A program made the position numbers and the translations under genes. The notes under the pieces were generated by a model that saw only the letters and a list, made by a program, of their open reading frames with translations, did not search any database and was not told where the DNA came from. Below, piece by piece: positions 16,899 through 26,329 of a stretch of DNA of 64,000 nucleotides (position 1 is the stretch's first letter; every line of letters starts with the position of its first letter). Source of the stretch: Cyanobium sp. NS01 (GTDB lineage: Bacteria > Cyanobacteriota > Cyanobacteriia > PCC-6307 > Cyanobiaceae); NCBI RefSeq assembly GCF_014280235.1, contig NZ_CP047940.1, forward strand, positions 310,001 to 374,000. The letters run 5' to 3'.

Positions 16899-19358
16899 AT
16901 GCCCCAGCCCCCCTCTGCCAGCCTCCAACGGGACGCCTCCATCCAGCTGGAATCCGAGCCCACCGCCGCGCTGCTGGCCTGGGCCGAGGCGGTGGAGGCC
17001 GGTGAGGGCACCCTGTTCGAGAAGGCGCGGCTGCTGGCCACGCGGCTCGGGGCCCACGTGCGCCCCGACGGGCTGGTGGAGATCGGCTTCTGGACGCCGG
17101 AACTCTCCGGCGATGTGATCCAGCCGAAGAACATCCAGCTGGAAGTGTTCACCCCCCGCCAGACGATCGATCCCTCCCTGGCCGAGCAGACGGTGCGCTT
17201 CCACCGTGACTACCTGCAGCTCGAGAAGTGGGGTGACTACCACTGGGGCGTGATCAGTGGCCTGCGGGTCGGCGATGCCACCACGATCGGTTCGCTCTAC
17301 TGGCTGCGCTACCTCAGCCCTGACACCAATGCCGTGACCGCCCTGGGGGATTGCCTCGGCAACTCCTTCCCCTACGGCGTCTACGCCCCCGCCGAGATCT
17401 ATGACCTGGAGGGTCTGCAGGCCCGCCGGGCCGATCGCGCCTACTACGACGCCCTCATCGCCGATGAGCCCGTCACCATTCCGGCCCCCTGCAACATCCT
17501 GCAGCTGCATGTGCGCACGGCCTCACCCAATGGCTACCTCTCCGGGCTCACGCAGCTCTACCGCAAGCTGGCCGCGAAACTGCGCTGCGGCGAGGCGCTG
17601 ACCCCCGCCGAAACCAACCTGATCGGCTACGAGGCGGTGCAGCTGTTGCCCACCGAACCCACGGTGGAGGTGCGCTCCGGCCAAGGCGGTGACGACGACC
17701 ACTTCAGCCTGCGGCCAGACGATGAGGACGTGCTCGATCCCGAAATCGAGGGGATCGTGGCTGAGGCGGGGGATGTGCGGGTGCGGCTGCGGCGCCCCAA
17801 CCTGGAGAACTGGGGCTACGACATCGTGATCTTCGGCAGCGCCGCCACCAATCCGGCCCTGCTCGAAACCCTGCGGCCCGATGAGCTGGTGGCCTTCATC
17901 AGCGAACTGCACACCTTCCCCACCGGCCCGATCCGAGTGGTGTACGACCTGGTCTATGGCCACGCCGACAACCAGGCCATCGACCTGCTGAACGGCCGCT
18001 TTCTCAAGGGGCCGAACATGTATGGCCAGGATGTGAACCACCAGAACCCTGAGGTGCGGGCGATCCTGCTGGAGATGCAGCGCCGCAAGGTCAACACCGG
18101 CGCCGACGGTATCCGCATCGACGGCGGCCAGGATTTCAAGTACTTCGACCCGATCACCGGCCGGGTCGCCTACGACGATCCCTACCTGCTGAGCATGGGC
18201 GATCTGGTGCAGGAGATCGGCCCGGCGCGCTGGCGGCCCTTTGTGATCTATGAAGACGGCCGGCCCTGGCCGGCTGAGGGCTGGGAAGAGGTGTCCAGCT
18301 ACCGCGACCTGGTGGAGCAGCGTCCCGACGCCTTTCAGTGGGGCCCCATGATCTTTGCCCACAACACCCCGGCCCTGCATGGCTTCTGGGCCCGCAAGTG
18401 GCGGCGGGTCTGCGAAAAGATGCAGCTGGGGTCCCGCTGGGTCACCGGCTGCGGCAACCACGACACCCTGCGGCGCGGCACCCAGGTGGATCCCGGCGAG
18501 CCGATCAATCCCCACCTGGGCAGCACGCTGCCGGAGGTGCTGGCCAACGCCTACGACAACGGCGCGATCGGGGCCCTCACCTATGGCTTCGGTCCGGGCC
18601 TGCCCATGGATTTCATCCACTGCCTGATGCGGGCGCCCTGGGGCTTCTTTCGCAACACCGACGACCGCTTCGGCGTCAAGGTGGTGGCGGAGGAGGCTCC
18701 GGGTTTCCTCGACTGGCAGCTCAGCGACGCGCTGTACGCCGCCGACGGGCTGTTCCAGGCGATCAAGCAGCTGGGCTTCGCTGAGCTGGCGCAGCTGCGC
18801 CAGTTTCTGGCCCTGCTGACCGGCTCCATCGCTGCCAACGACTACGACCTCGAGCAGATCGCCCTGGCCTGCCAGGTCGGGGTGCCCACCGGCGACGACG
18901 GCACCACGGCGGTGGTGGACGTGGCCTGGCTGAAGGCCTTTGCCCGCCATTTCATGGAAGACATGCATGCCGCCTGCAACATCTGGCTCCATGCCGATCG
19001 GGTGGATCCGGTTCAGGCCGGCTTCAACCTGGCCCTGCGCGAGTTCCGCCGTTCCCGGCCCTGGCTGGCCGAGAACCTGAGCAACGACGAGCGGCTGGAT
19101 CTGCTCACCACGCCCTCCACGACGATCTTCTACGGGATGCGCCGGGCTCCTGAACCTGAAGCCTCCACCGTGGCCCTGGTGGCCCACATGGGCGGTGCGG
19201 CGATGGCGCTCGGCCTGCCCGAGCTCTTTCCGGAGCAGGCCGGGCCCTGGCGGTTGCTGCTGGCCTCTCCCGGGCTGGAGCCCAGTGCTGCGCAGCTGGC
19301 CGGCCGCGAGCCGATCCTGTTCCAGGACAGTCAGGCGCTGCTGCTGGAGCCCGGCTGA
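16899..19358 (+). CDS. GH13-like glycoside hydrolase, probable glucosylglycerol hydrolase
   Basis: An 819-residue protein, a candidate counterpart of cyanobacterial glucosylglycerol hydrolase (GghA), which splits the osmolyte glucosylglycerol. The alpha-amylase-superfamily catalytic triad is visible: nucleophile Asp408 in GADGIRIDGG, acid/base Glu452 in FVIYEDGRPWP and Asp522 in TGCGNHDTL, with normal GH13 spacing. A 200-residue N-terminal domain (RLGAHVRPDGLVEIGFWTPEL) precedes the barrel. Family assignment comes from remembered similarity. The GH13 core is firm; the substrate is an inference. No synthesis genes (ggpS, ggpP) are nearby. Confidence 0.78.
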   Translation: MPQPPSASLQRDASIQLESEPTAALLAWAEAVEAGEGTLFEKARLLATRLGAHVRPDGLVEIGFWTPELSGDVIQPKNIQLEVFTPRQTIDPSLAEQTVRFHRDYLQLEKWGDYHWGVISGLRVGDATTIGSLYWLRYLSPDTNAVTALGDCLGNSFPYGVYAPAEIYDLEGLQARRADRAYYDALIADEPVTIPAPCNILQLHVRTASPNGYLSGLTQLYRKLAAKLRCGEALTPAETNLIGYEAVQLLPTEPTVEVRSGQGGDDDHFSLRPDDEDVLDPEIEGIVAEAGDVRVRLRRPNLENWGYDIVIFGSAATNPALLETLRPDELVAFISELHTFPTGPIRVVYDLVYGHADNQAIDLLNGRFLKGPNMYGQDVNHQNPEVRAILLEMQRRKVNTGADGIRIDGGQDFKYFDPITGRVAYDDPYLLSMGDLVQEIGPARWRPFVIYEDGRPWPAEGWEEVSSYRDLVEQRPDAFQWGPMIFAHNTPALHGFWARKWRRVCEKMQLGSRWVTGCGNHDTLRRGTQVDPGEPINPHLGSTLPEVLANAYDNGAIGALTYGFGPGLPMDFIHCLMRAPWGFFRNTDDRFGVKVVAEEAPGFLDWQLSDALYAADGLFQAIKQLGFAELAQLRQFLALLTGSIAANDYDLEQIALACQVGVPTGDDGTTAVVDVAWLKAFARHFMEDMHAACNIWLHADRVDPVQAGFNLALREFRRSRPWLAENLSNDERLDLLTTPSTTIFYGMRRAPEPEASTVALVAHMGGAAMALGLPELFPEQAGPWRLLLASPGLEPSAAQLAGREPILFQDSQALLLEPG

Positions 19359-19367
19359 GCCCAGGCT

Positions 19368-20072
19368 TCAGCCTTGCCTCTCGAAGGCGATCAGCCGCGA
19401 AAAATAGAAGGGGGCCTGGTTGAGGTTGCGGCGCACGGGGGTGAAGCCGGCTTCAGCGGCGGCCTTCACAATGCCCTCCTCCCGCAGGGTGTAAGCCCTG
19501 GTGGTCTTGCTGGGCCCGGGGAACAGCTGGCCGATGCCCTTGAGCAGCGCCAGCAGGGGGGTGTAGGGGGCGAAGCTCACGATCAGCTGTTTCTCGGCCA
19601 TGGCGGCCAGATGACGCACCATGTCCTCGGCGGCGGCCTGGGGGTAGTGGATGAACACATCCAGGCAGATCACGGTGTCGTAGCGCCCCGTGAGGCTCTC
19701 CAGGTCGGAGGCGTGGAACTGCAGCTGGCTGGTGCTGAGGCCGGCAGCGGCGGCCCGGCGGGCGGCTTCCGCCACCATGGCCTCGGAAAGATCACTGGCG
19801 GCGATGCTGCCGGCGCCGAGTCCGGCCAGGGGCAGGCTGAGGCTGCCCACGCCGCAGCCGGCGTCGCAGAAGCTGCGGCCGGAGAGATCACCCTGCTCCT
19901 GCAACCAGGCCAGCACGTTGTCCACTGTTTTCTGGTGCCCCAGGCGGATGTTCCGCTGCACCTTGTTGACGTCCTCGCTGTCGCTGTAGATCCGGTTCCA
20001 GCGCTCGAAACCCGTGGTTTCGAAGTAGCCCTTCACCTCGTCCTTCTCAACGGCCGTGGACTCAGCAGGCAT
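19368..20072 (-). CDS. chlM: Magnesium-protoporphyrin IX methyltransferase
   Basis: A SAM-dependent O-methyltransferase (ChlM/BchM) that methylates the C13 propionate of Mg-protoporphyrin IX in chlorophyll synthesis. The N-terminus KGYFETTGFERWNRIYS is characteristic, followed by the SAM motif FCDAGCGVGSLSLPLAGLGA and LDVFIHYPQ. ATG 20072 gives 234 residues, the family length; the longer frame upstream is not supported. It converges with the glycoside hydrolase gene with a gap of under ten bases. Confidence 0.95.
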   Translation of the reverse strand: MPAESTAVEKDEVKGYFETTGFERWNRIYSDSEDVNKVQRNIRLGHQKTVDNVLAWLQEQGDLSGRSFCDAGCGVGSLSLPLAGLGAGSIAASDLSEAMVAEAARRAAAAGLSTSQLQFHASDLESLTGRYDTVICLDVFIHYPQAAAEDMVRHLAAMAEKQLIVSFAPYTPLLALLKGIGQLFPGPSKTTRAYTLREEGIVKAAAEAGFTPVRRNLNQAPFYFSRLIAFERQG

Positions 20073-20136
20073 CGGGGCAGAAGAAAGTGGCTCGGATCCT
20101 AAGGAGCGGCCCAGGGCCCCGCAGGTCCGCGGCTGC

Positions 20137-21294
20137 TCAGGCGCAGCGCCGCCAGCCCAGGGTTCCCCCCTCCTCCCAGTTCCAGCGCAGGGTCTCCGCC
20201 AGGGGTGAGCCCACCAGCATGGTGGCGGTGTCGCGGCCATCTCCGAGCACCCGCCGGGGCGTGATCGTGGCCGCGGCGATCGCCTGCTCAGCCGCGACGC
20301 CCCAGTCCACCAGCCGCCGCACCCCGTTCAGCAGCGGCAGGGTCACCCCGGCGAGGGTGCCGTCCTCCAGGCGGCAGCAGCCGTTCTGCACCAGCAGCAC
20401 CCGCTCGTCCCAGCGGTGGCGGCCCTCGCCGAGGCCGTAGGGGGCCAGGGCATCGCTCACCAGCACCAGCTGCTCGGGAGCCAGGCGCTGCAGCAGCAGC
20501 ACCATCGACGGCGCCACGTGCACGCCATCGGCGATCAGCCCCAGCGCCACGCCGCCATCGAGCACGGCCGCGGCGATCGGGCCCGGGTTGCGGTGCTGCA
20601 GGCCCGCCATGGCATTGAAGCTGTGGGTCAGCATGCCCACGCCGGCTCTGAACGCTTCGGCGGCCTGGTGCTCATCGGCGCTGCTGTGGCCCAGGCTCAC
20701 CACCACCCCTGCCTCGCGCAGGGCCGCGATCACGGCGCCGGCGCCCTCCAGTTCGGGAGCCAGGGTCATCAGATCGATCTGGTCCTCGAAGCCGTCGATG
20801 CGCGCTGCCAGGGCCTCCAGGCTGGGGGCCACCAGGTGCTGCCGGGGGTGGGCGCCCCGGCGAGCCGGGTGGAGGAAGGGCCCCTCCAGGTGGGCGCCGA
20901 GCAGCTGGCAGCGGCCGTCGCGATGCTGCTGGCGAGCCCGATCCAGCACGGCCAGGGCCTGGCGCAGGGCGGCGCTGTCGCAGGTCACGAGGGTGGGGCA
21001 GATTGCCTCCACCCCATCGCGCCACAGCAGTTCGAGCAGCTCCAGCAGCCGGGGCAGATCGGCGGGCGTGAGTTCCGGAAAGGCGAGGCCGAGGCCGCCG
21101 TTGATCTGCAGGTCCACCCCGGCAGGGCTCAGCCAGTCGCCCTGCCAGTCGTCGCCGGCCACGCTGCTGCCGGGGTCGATCGGCTCCAGCACCTCGATCC
21201 AGTCGTGGGCGTCGAGGCCGAGCCGCCAGCGCTGCTGCCGGCCGTGGCTGCAGCGGCGGGCCTGGGGCAGGCGGACGTTGCGGATCCAGCGCAT
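20137..21294 (-). CDS. nagA: N-acetylglucosamine-6-phosphate deacetylase
   Basis: An amidohydrolase-superfamily enzyme of amino-sugar recycling. Motifs are DLQINGG (metal region), [38 protein letters not shown] and [10 protein letters not shown], in the order expected for NagA. ATG 21294 ([10 protein letters not shown]) gives 385 residues. No nagB or transporter is adjacent, so it probably handles cell-wall turnover rather than sugar uptake. It diverges from purE across a 44-base gap. Confidence 0.93.
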   Translation of the reverse strand: MRWIRNVRLPQARRCSHGRQQRWRLGLDAHDWIEVLEPIDPGSSVAGDDWQGDWLSPAGVDLQINGGLGLAFPELTPADLPRLLELLELLWRDGVEAICPTLVTCDSAALRQALAVLDRARQQHRDGRCQLLGAHLEGPFLHPARRGAHPRQHLVAPSLEALAARIDGFEDQIDLMTLAPELEGAGAVIAALREAGVVVSLGHSSADEHQAAEAFRAGVGMLTHSFNAMAGLQHRNPGPIAAAVLDGGVALGLIADGVHVAPSMVLLLQRLAPEQLVLVSDALAPYGLGEGRHRWDERVLLVQNGCCRLEDGTLAGVTLPLLNGVRRLVDWGVAAEQAIAAATITPRRVLGDGRDTATMLVGSPLAETLRWNWEEGGTLGWRRCA

Positions 21295-21338
21295 CGCAGC
21301 GGCACACGGGAGAATGCGACCATCCTGCGCCCGCCCCC

Positions 21339-21875
21339 TTGAGCGACCGTTCCAGCTCCGAACCCCGCGTGGCCGTGGTGATGGGCAGCGATTCCGATCT
21401 GCCCACCATGCAGCCGGCGGTGGTGGTGCTGCAGCGCTTTGGCGTGGCGGTCGAGGTGCGGGTGCTCTCCGCCCACCGCACACCGCTGGAGATGGTGGCC
21501 TTCGCGCAGCAGGCGGCTGGGCGGGGGCTCAAGGTGATCATCGCCGGCGCCGGCGGTGCGGCCCACCTGCCCGGCATGGTGGCGGCGCTCACCACCCTGC
21601 CGGTGATCGGCGTGCCGGTGCAGAGCCGGGCCCTCTCCGGGGTGGATTCGCTGCACTCGATCGTGCAGATGCCCGCCGGGATTCCGGTGGCCACGGTGGC
21701 GATCGGCAACGGCACCAACGCCGGCCTGCTGGCGGTGCAGATCCTGGCCACGGCCGATGGGCGGCTGGCGGAGGCCCTGCTGGCCTACCGCGCTGAGCTG
21801 CATGGCCAGGTGCGCGCCAAGGATGGGCGCCTCGGCCAGCTGGGCAGCGAGGCCTACCTGGCCCAGATGGACTGA
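21339..21875 (+). CDS. purE: N5-carboxyaminoimidazole ribonucleotide mutase
   Basis: Class I PurE of purine synthesis, which moves the carboxylate from N5-CAIR to CAIR. Motifs are [31 protein letters not shown] and [15 protein letters not shown]. At 178 residues it is full length. The predicted start is TTG 21339, giving a short Ser-rich leader; no closer ATG exists. It is the first gene of a short plus-strand pair with the permease. Confidence 0.95.
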   Translation: MSDRSSSEPRVAVVMGSDSDLPTMQPAVVVLQRFGVAVEVRVLSAHRTPLEMVAFAQQAAGRGLKVIIAGAGGAAHLPGMVAALTTLPVIGVPVQSRALSGVDSLHSIVQMPAGIPVATVAIGNGTNAGLLAVQILATADGRLAEALLAYRAELHGQVRAKDGRLGQLGSEAYLAQMD

Positions 21876-21908
21876 GGCGTTCTTTCTCCCCCTTGCGATC
21901 ACCCCGCG

Positions 21909-22988
21909 ATGCTCGAGCGTCTGGTCCTCCCCCCCTGGCTGAAGATCGGCCTGGCCCTGCCCCTGCTCGTGCTCAACCTATGGGTGCTGCGTCAGTTGCT
22001 GCTGCCGCTGGCGCCGTTCCCAGCCCTCTTCCTCACCGCCGCTCTCATCGCCTTCCTGCTGGATATCCCCAGCCGCTGGCTGCGCCAGCGGGGCCTGCCT
22101 CGCAGTCTGGCGATGGTGCTGGTGCTGGGGCTGGCGATGGGGTTACTGGCCCTGGCCCTGCTCTGGCTGGTGCCGCGCCTGATTGATCAGCTGGCCGAAC
22201 TCATCGCAGCGCTGCCGGGTTGGCTGGCCCAGGGAGAGGTGTGGCTCGATGCGCTGGAGGCTTGGGCTCAGGAGCAGGGGATCCCCACGGATTTCGGCAA
22301 CCTCAGCAGTGAACTCCTGACCCGCTTCAGCAAGCTGGCCAGCCAGCTGAGCCAGCGGCTGCTGGGTCTGCTCGGGGCGACCGTCGGTCTCACCGTGAAT
22401 ACGGTGATCGTGCTGGTGCTGGCGGTGTTTCTGTTGCTCGGCGGGGAGTCGATCAGCGCTGGCCTGGCCCAGTGGCTGCCGGCGGGTGTCCGATCCCTGG
22501 TGGTGGATACCCTGAGCCGCACGTTCCGGGGCTATTTCGCCGGGCAGGTGGTGCTGGCGATGATCCTGAGCGGCCTTCAGATCGTTGTGTTCACCCTGTT
22601 GGCCATTCCCTATGGGGTGCTCTTCGCCGTGGCGATCGGCTTCACTACCCTTGTGCCCTATGCCAGCGCCCTCACGATCGTGCTGGTGAGCGGCCTGGTG
22701 GCGCTCAACGACCCCCGCACCGGTCTGGAGGTGCTGGCGGTGACCATTGCCGTGGGCCAGGTGGTGGATCAGGTGATCCAGCCCCGTCTGATGGGCAGCA
22801 TCGTGGGGCTGCAGCCCGCCTGGTTGCTGATCTGCCTGCCGTTAGGGGCCCGGCTGGGCAGCCTGATGGGCCTGGGGGAGCTGTTGGGTCTGCTCCTGGC
22901 CGTGCCGGTGGCGAGTTGCGCGAAGACGTTTCTGGATGTGAGCCTCGCGTCACGCCGGACCATTCCTGCGGAGCCGCTCAGCCCCTGA
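21909..22988 (+). CDS. AI-2E family transporter-like permease
   Basis: A 359-residue integral membrane protein of the AI-2E/PerM family: two N-terminal helices, a third after a short loop, a soluble helical region (AELIAALPGWLAQGEVWLDAL...), then a C-terminal block of helices with FTTLVPYASALTIVL, the GQVVDQVIQPRLMG motif and PAWLLICLPLGARLG. Members export diverse small molecules or act as Na+/H+ antiporters, so the name says nothing certain about substrate. It lies 33 bases behind purE and converges with cysC. Confidence 0.88.
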   Translation: MLERLVLPPWLKIGLALPLLVLNLWVLRQLLLPLAPFPALFLTAALIAFLLDIPSRWLRQRGLPRSLAMVLVLGLAMGLLALALLWLVPRLIDQLAELIAALPGWLAQGEVWLDALEAWAQEQGIPTDFGNLSSELLTRFSKLASQLSQRLLGLLGATVGLTVNTVIVLVLAVFLLLGGESISAGLAQWLPAGVRSLVVDTLSRTFRGYFAGQVVLAMILSGLQIVVFTLLAIPYGVLFAVAIGFTTLVPYASALTIVLVSGLVALNDPRTGLEVLAVTIAVGQVVDQVIQPRLMGSIVGLQPAWLLICLPLGARLGSLMGLGELLGLLLAVPVASCAKTFLDVSLASRRTIPAEPLSP

Positions 22989-23008
22989 GGCCCCAGGCGA
23001 TCTCTGAA

Positions 23009-23668
23009 TCAGCTGGCGGCGGGGATGATGCCGTTGGCATCGAGGAAGCTCAGCACCTGGGCCACGCAGCCCTCCAGCTCGGCACGGCCTGTGTCCACCC
23101 GCAGCTCCGGGGATTCGGGGGCTTCGTAGGGGCTGGAGATGCCGGTGAACTCCTTGATCACCCCGGCGCGGGCCTTGGCGTAGAGGCCCTTGGTGTCGCG
23201 CTCCTCGCAGACGCTGAGGTCTGCGGCGCAGTGAATTTCGATGAAATCACCGGCGGGCACCAGGGCGCGCACCCGCTCACGGTCGGCCTGGAACGGTGAC
23301 ACGAAGGCGGTGAGCACCACCACGCCGGCATCGAGGAAGAGCTTGGCCACCTCGCCGATCCGGCGGATGTTCTCCACCCGATCGGCGTCCGAGAAGCCGA
23401 GGTCGGTGCAGAGGCCATGGCGGATGTTGTCGCCATCGAGCACGTAGCAGGCCAGCCCCTGCTCAAACAGGGCTGAGTTCACCGCGTTGGCGAGGGTGCT
23501 CTTGCCGGAGCCGCTCAGCCCCGTGAACCAGAGGATGGCACTGCGGTGGCCGCGCTGGTGGGCCCTGGACTCCCTGGTCACCGTGGAGTGGTGCCACACG
23601 ATGTTGGTCGACTTGCCCTGGTCAGTGAGGGCGCCGTAGGCGGGGTTGGGAGCGGGAGCAGCGGCCAT
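23009..23668 (-). CDS. cysC: Adenylylsulfate kinase
   Basis: APS kinase, which phosphorylates adenosine 5'-phosphosulfate to PAPS for sulfate assimilation and sulfotransfer. The Walker A is GLSGSGKSTLANAV; DGDNIRHGLCTDLGFS, RIGEVAKLFLDAG, FIEIHC and ARAGVIKEFTGI are conserved. The N-terminal NIVWHHSTVTR is typical. ATG 23668 gives 219 residues; the frame stays open far upstream but that part has no homology signal. Confidence 0.94.
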   Translation of the reverse strand: MAAAPAPNPAYGALTDQGKSTNIVWHHSTVTRESRAHQRGHRSAILWFTGLSGSGKSTLANAVNSALFEQGLACYVLDGDNIRHGLCTDLGFSDADRVENIRRIGEVAKLFLDAGVVVLTAFVSPFQADRERVRALVPAGDFIEIHCAADLSVCEERDTKGLYAKARAGVIKEFTGISSPYEAPESPELRVDTGRAELEGCVAQVLSFLDANGIIPAAS

Positions 23669-23790
23669 CAGGAACGGGAGGAGCAGGGGGTGTGGGGGGC
23701 ATTGTTTCAGCTCTGCGCCCGGCCCTGGGGCGCAAGGTGCCGAGTTCGGGTCTGGGGCACTGACCCTGAAGCCCTGGTCCGAGGCAAAGC

Positions 23791-23802
23791 GATGGCGCCA
23801 TC
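23791..23802. repeat. 12-bp perfect palindrome upstream of a small membrane gene
   Basis: The sequence GATGGCGCCATC reads the same on both strands. It lies in the 177-base gap between the divergent cysC and the 64-residue membrane gene. It could be a regulator binding site or chance in GC-rich DNA. Confidence 0.4.
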
Positions 23803-23845
23803 CAGGCCAGCAGCCAAGCTGGGGAGGCTGTCGCCCCCCACCACC

Positions 23846-24040
23846 ATGGCCGCAGACCTGCTGCTGGCACTGCTGCTGCCCACCGCCCTGCTGCTGGTGG
23901 CCACCGTTCTGCTGTTGCAGCACGGCAGTCGGCTGCCGCACTGGCTGGAGCGGTTGCGCCGGCACCGCAGCCTGCTGTGGAACAGCGGCATCGGGCTGAT
24001 CATCGGGCTCTCTGCCCTGCGCTGGCTGCTCGCGCGCTGA
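23846..24040 (+). CDS. Small membrane protein of unknown function
   Basis: A 64-residue frame from ATG 23846: a long hydrophobic helix (LLLALLLPTALLLVATVLLL), a basic loop (HWLERLRRHRS) and a second helix (GIGLIIGLSALRWLLA). The helix-basic loop-helix pattern with positive charges between the helices looks like a genuine two-helix membrane protein. The frame stays open upstream to 23546, but that part is compositionally unlike protein and overlaps cysC. No family recognised. Confidence 0.55.
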   Translation: MAADLLLALLLPTALLLVATVLLLQHGSRLPHWLERLRRHRSLLWNSGIGLIIGLSALRWLLAR

Positions 24041-24234
24041 CCCGATGGCTTCTCCCTGATCAGGTTTGGCATGGATGTCATGCCGCTCGCCGTTGTGATG
24101 AGTGGTGGAGCAACGGATCTGGCAGGTTTTGTGCTCACCAGCTTTGAAACCTTCACTGCGGGTGCGCTCGCATCTCGCACGCGCCATGACGTTTGGTTCT
24201 GCAGACTTGAAGCGAGCTTCCGGCAGGCCTAATT

Positions 24235-24256
24235 TCATATCAAAGACTAAACACGT
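24235..24256 (+). promoter_or_regulatory. Possible promoter region of the VOC gene
   Basis: A short AT-rich pocket (CATATCAAAGACTAA) stands out in the otherwise GC-rich gap and lies just upstream of the ATG of the VOC gene. A -10-like hexamer can be read here, but no clear -35 is visible. Suggestive only. Confidence 0.3.
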
Positions 24257-24261
24257 GAGCC

Positions 24262-24633
24262 ATGACTCCTAACCCCATCACCTGGTTTGAGCTCAATGTT
24301 GCCGACATGGAGCGCGCCAAGGCCTTCTACACGGCTGTGTTCCAGGTGGGCTTTGAAGACTTCTCCACGCCGGGGATGGCCTACTGGTGCTTCCCGATGC
24401 AGGACGACCAGGTGGGAGCAGGCGGAGCGTTGATGCAGATGGAGGGTTGCGAGCCCGGCAAGGGCGGCACCATGGTGTACTTCACCTGTCAGGACTGCGC
24501 TGTTGAGGAGGGCCGCGTTGTGCCAGCTGGAGGCACGGTGTTGCGTCCCAAGATGGCGATCGGAGCGTTCGGTTTCATCTCGGTGGTGATCGACACCGAA
24601 GGCAATCCGATCGGGCTGCATTCCCTGGCCTGA
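24262..24633 (+). CDS. VOC family protein (glyoxalase/bleomycin-resistance fold)
   Basis: A 123-residue single VOC domain. It begins with the usual NPITWFELNVADMERAKAFYTAVF pattern (shown here in part: WFELNV, AKAFY) and ends with FISVVIDTEGNPIGLHS, where the conserved acidic-glycine turn sits. VOC proteins bind a metal and act as lyases, dioxygenases or resistance proteins; the substrate cannot be told. It is preceded by a 221-base region with lower GC than its surroundings, so it probably has its own promoter. It converges with the oxidoreductase gene. Confidence 0.85.
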   Translation: MTPNPITWFELNVADMERAKAFYTAVFQVGFEDFSTPGMAYWCFPMQDDQVGAGGALMQMEGCEPGKGGTMVYFTCQDCAVEEGRVVPAGGTVLRPKMAIGAFGFISVVIDTEGNPIGLHSLA

Positions 24634-24650
24634 AGGTCTGCTGCAGGGGC

Positions 24651-25625
24651 TCAGGTCGCCAGGCTGATCACCACATTGCCCCGCTTGTGGCCGCTGTCCA
24701 CATAACGGTGCGCCTCCGGGAGCTGCTCGAAGGGATAGCAGCGGCCGACCACGGGCCGAAACGCCCCTGCCTCGGCCAGCTCCGCCAGCTGCTCCAGGTC
24801 GCCGGGCTTCACGCTGGCTGGCCCGGCGATCACATGCTTGTCCGTGGTGAGGGTCTGCCAGCCACTGAGCAGCAGGGCGGGAAGGCTTGCCACCAGCAGC
24901 AGTAGCCGCCCTCCAGGCCGCAGCGAGGCCTGGCAGCGGGAGAAGGAAGCCGTGCCCACGGCATCGAGGATCACGTCATAGGTCTGGCCGTTGCGGGCGA
25001 AGTCGTCGCAGTTGTAATCGATCACCTGGTGGGCCCCGAGAGAGCGCACCAGCTCCAGATTGGCGCTGCTGCACACGCCGGTGACCTCGGCCCCCAGGTG
25101 GCAGGCGAGCTGGACGGCGGCGCTGCCGACGCTCCCGGAAGCGCCATGGATCAACAGCCGCTCGCCGGGTTTCAGGCGAGCCCGGCGCAGAAAATCCAGA
25201 GCCGTCGTGCCGCCGAAGGAGAGGGCGGCGGCCTCCTCAAAGCTCAGACCGCTGGGCTTGCGCGCCACGCCGCCGTCCTCCGGCAGGCAGCGGTAGGCCG
25301 CGTGGCATCCGAGGGCGAGATCACTGAAGGCGAACACCGCATCACCCACCTGGAAGCGCGTCACGTCCTCACCGATCGCCTCCACCACCCCCGCCAGCTC
25401 CGATCCCAGGATCGGTTGCCGGGGCCGCCTCAGCCCTGCCACCAGGCGGATGATCAAGCCGAAACCGGCCGGCACCTCCAGGCTGCGCAGGCGCCAGTCC
25501 CCGGAGCTGACCGTGGTGGCATGGCTCTTGATCAGCACCTCGTTGGCCTGGGGAACGGGCTGATCGATCTCCTCCAAGCGGAGGACATCGGCAGAGCCGT
25601 AGTGGTGATAGAGGAAGGCTTTCAT
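24651..25625 (-). CDS. NAD(P)-dependent alcohol dehydrogenase / quinone oxidoreductase family protein
   Basis: A 324-residue medium-chain dehydrogenase/reductase of the zinc-independent quinone-reductase type. The N-terminal GroES-like domain includes ILGSELAGVVEAIG and VGDAVFAF. The nucleotide-binding motif is IHGASGSVGSAAVQLA followed by the VTGVCSSANLELVRSLGA adenine-binding region. The catalytic zinc ligands of alcohol dehydrogenases are not evident. Substrate unknown; it may reduce quinones or reactive carbonyls. ATG 25625 follows the DUF429 stop by eight bases on the same strand. Confidence 0.87.
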   Translation of the reverse strand: MKAFLYHHYGSADVLRLEEIDQPVPQANEVLIKSHATTVSSGDWRLRSLEVPAGFGLIIRLVAGLRRPRQPILGSELAGVVEAIGEDVTRFQVGDAVFAFSDLALGCHAAYRCLPEDGGVARKPSGLSFEEAAALSFGGTTALDFLRRARLKPGERLLIHGASGSVGSAAVQLACHLGAEVTGVCSSANLELVRSLGAHQVIDYNCDDFARNGQTYDVILDAVGTASFSRCQASLRPGGRLLLLVASLPALLLSGWQTLTTDKHVIAGPASVKPGDLEQLAELAEAGAFRPVVGRCYPFEQLPEAHRYVDSGHKRGNVVISLAT

Positions 25626-25633
25626 GGCTTGGC

Positions 25634-26329
25634 TCAAGGGTTGGGGCGGCTGGGCATCTGGCTCGGCACGATCAGCACGCCGCTGCTCGCCTCGCCATAG
25701 ACGCGGCAGGGCCCACCCCTGGCGGCCTGATCGGCGGCGAGGGCGCAGAGGGCGGCATCGATCCAGTCGATGCTGGAGAGCTGATCGCAATCCAATCCGC
25801 ACAACTCCAGAAGGGCCCGCCGCTGCAAGCGCTTTCGCGACGCTGCCGCCCGCTCCAGGCCGAGGGACCGGTGCAGCTCGCAGGTGATCGCATGGGGAAA
25901 GGTTTCGAAGCAGCAGCGCTGGCCTGGGCTGGGCAGGCCGCTGGCCAGGGGATGGCTGGGCTCCAGGGCCCGGTAGAGGGCCTCGCCCCTCAGCATCCAG
26001 CCGTAGTAGTTGCTGGGGTGCTCCAGGGCCCGTTCGCGGCTGGGGCTGGCGAAGCACTGGATCCCCTCGGCCATCAGCTCCCGCTCAGCGGGACGGGCGC
26101 GGCCATCGGTGCTCCAACGGCAGGGAGCATCCACGCCGATCAGCCTGGCGCCGAGGCTGCGGCACCACTGGGCCAGCTCGGCGGCGTCGGAGGTGGTGTG
26201 GCGGCCTTGCAGGCCACCGCCCCGCAGGGCCACGGCGTGGAAGCCCTTGCGCTCGCCGCCCACGTCGACACCCACCACGCAGAGGCTGCGGGCTTCTGCT
26301 GAGGTCTGCTGTGGAACAGGGGCCGCCAT
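25634..26329 (-). CDS. DUF429 family protein
   Basis: A 231-residue protein starting at ATG 26329; GTG 26389 is possible but adds sequence without family character. The DUF429 pattern is visible: VVGVDVGGERKGFHAVAL at the start (an RNase-H-like Asp-Gly-Gly strand), LIGVDAPCRW, CFETFPHA and SIDWIDAALCAL with conserved acidic residues. The fold suggests nuclease-like or phosphotransfer chemistry but activity is unproven. It precedes the oxidoreductase gene on the same strand. Confidence 0.82.
   Translation of the reverse strand: MAAPVPQQTSAEARSLCVVGVDVGGERKGFHAVALRGGGLQGRHTTSDAAELAQWCRSLGARLIGVDAPCRWSTDGRARPAERELMAEGIQCFASPSRERALEHPSNYYGWMLRGEALYRALEPSHPLASGLPSPGQRCCFETFPHAITCELHRSLGLERAAASRKRLQRRALLELCGLDCDQLSSIDWIDAALCALAADQAARGGPCRVYGEASSGVLIVPSQMPSRPNP

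Noticed and set aside
24071-24232. A 53-codon frame (MDVMPLAVVMSGG...) between the small membrane gene and the VOC gene
   Set aside because: It has only a weak ribosome-binding site and no recognisable domain, and a frame this long is expected by chance in GC-rich DNA. Not listed as a gene; conservation would change this.
23669-24238. Long upstream extension of the cysC frame on the minus strand
   Set aside because: The frame is open to 24238 but its translation is low-complexity (Gln/Gly/Pro-rich) and APS kinases start near ATG 23668.
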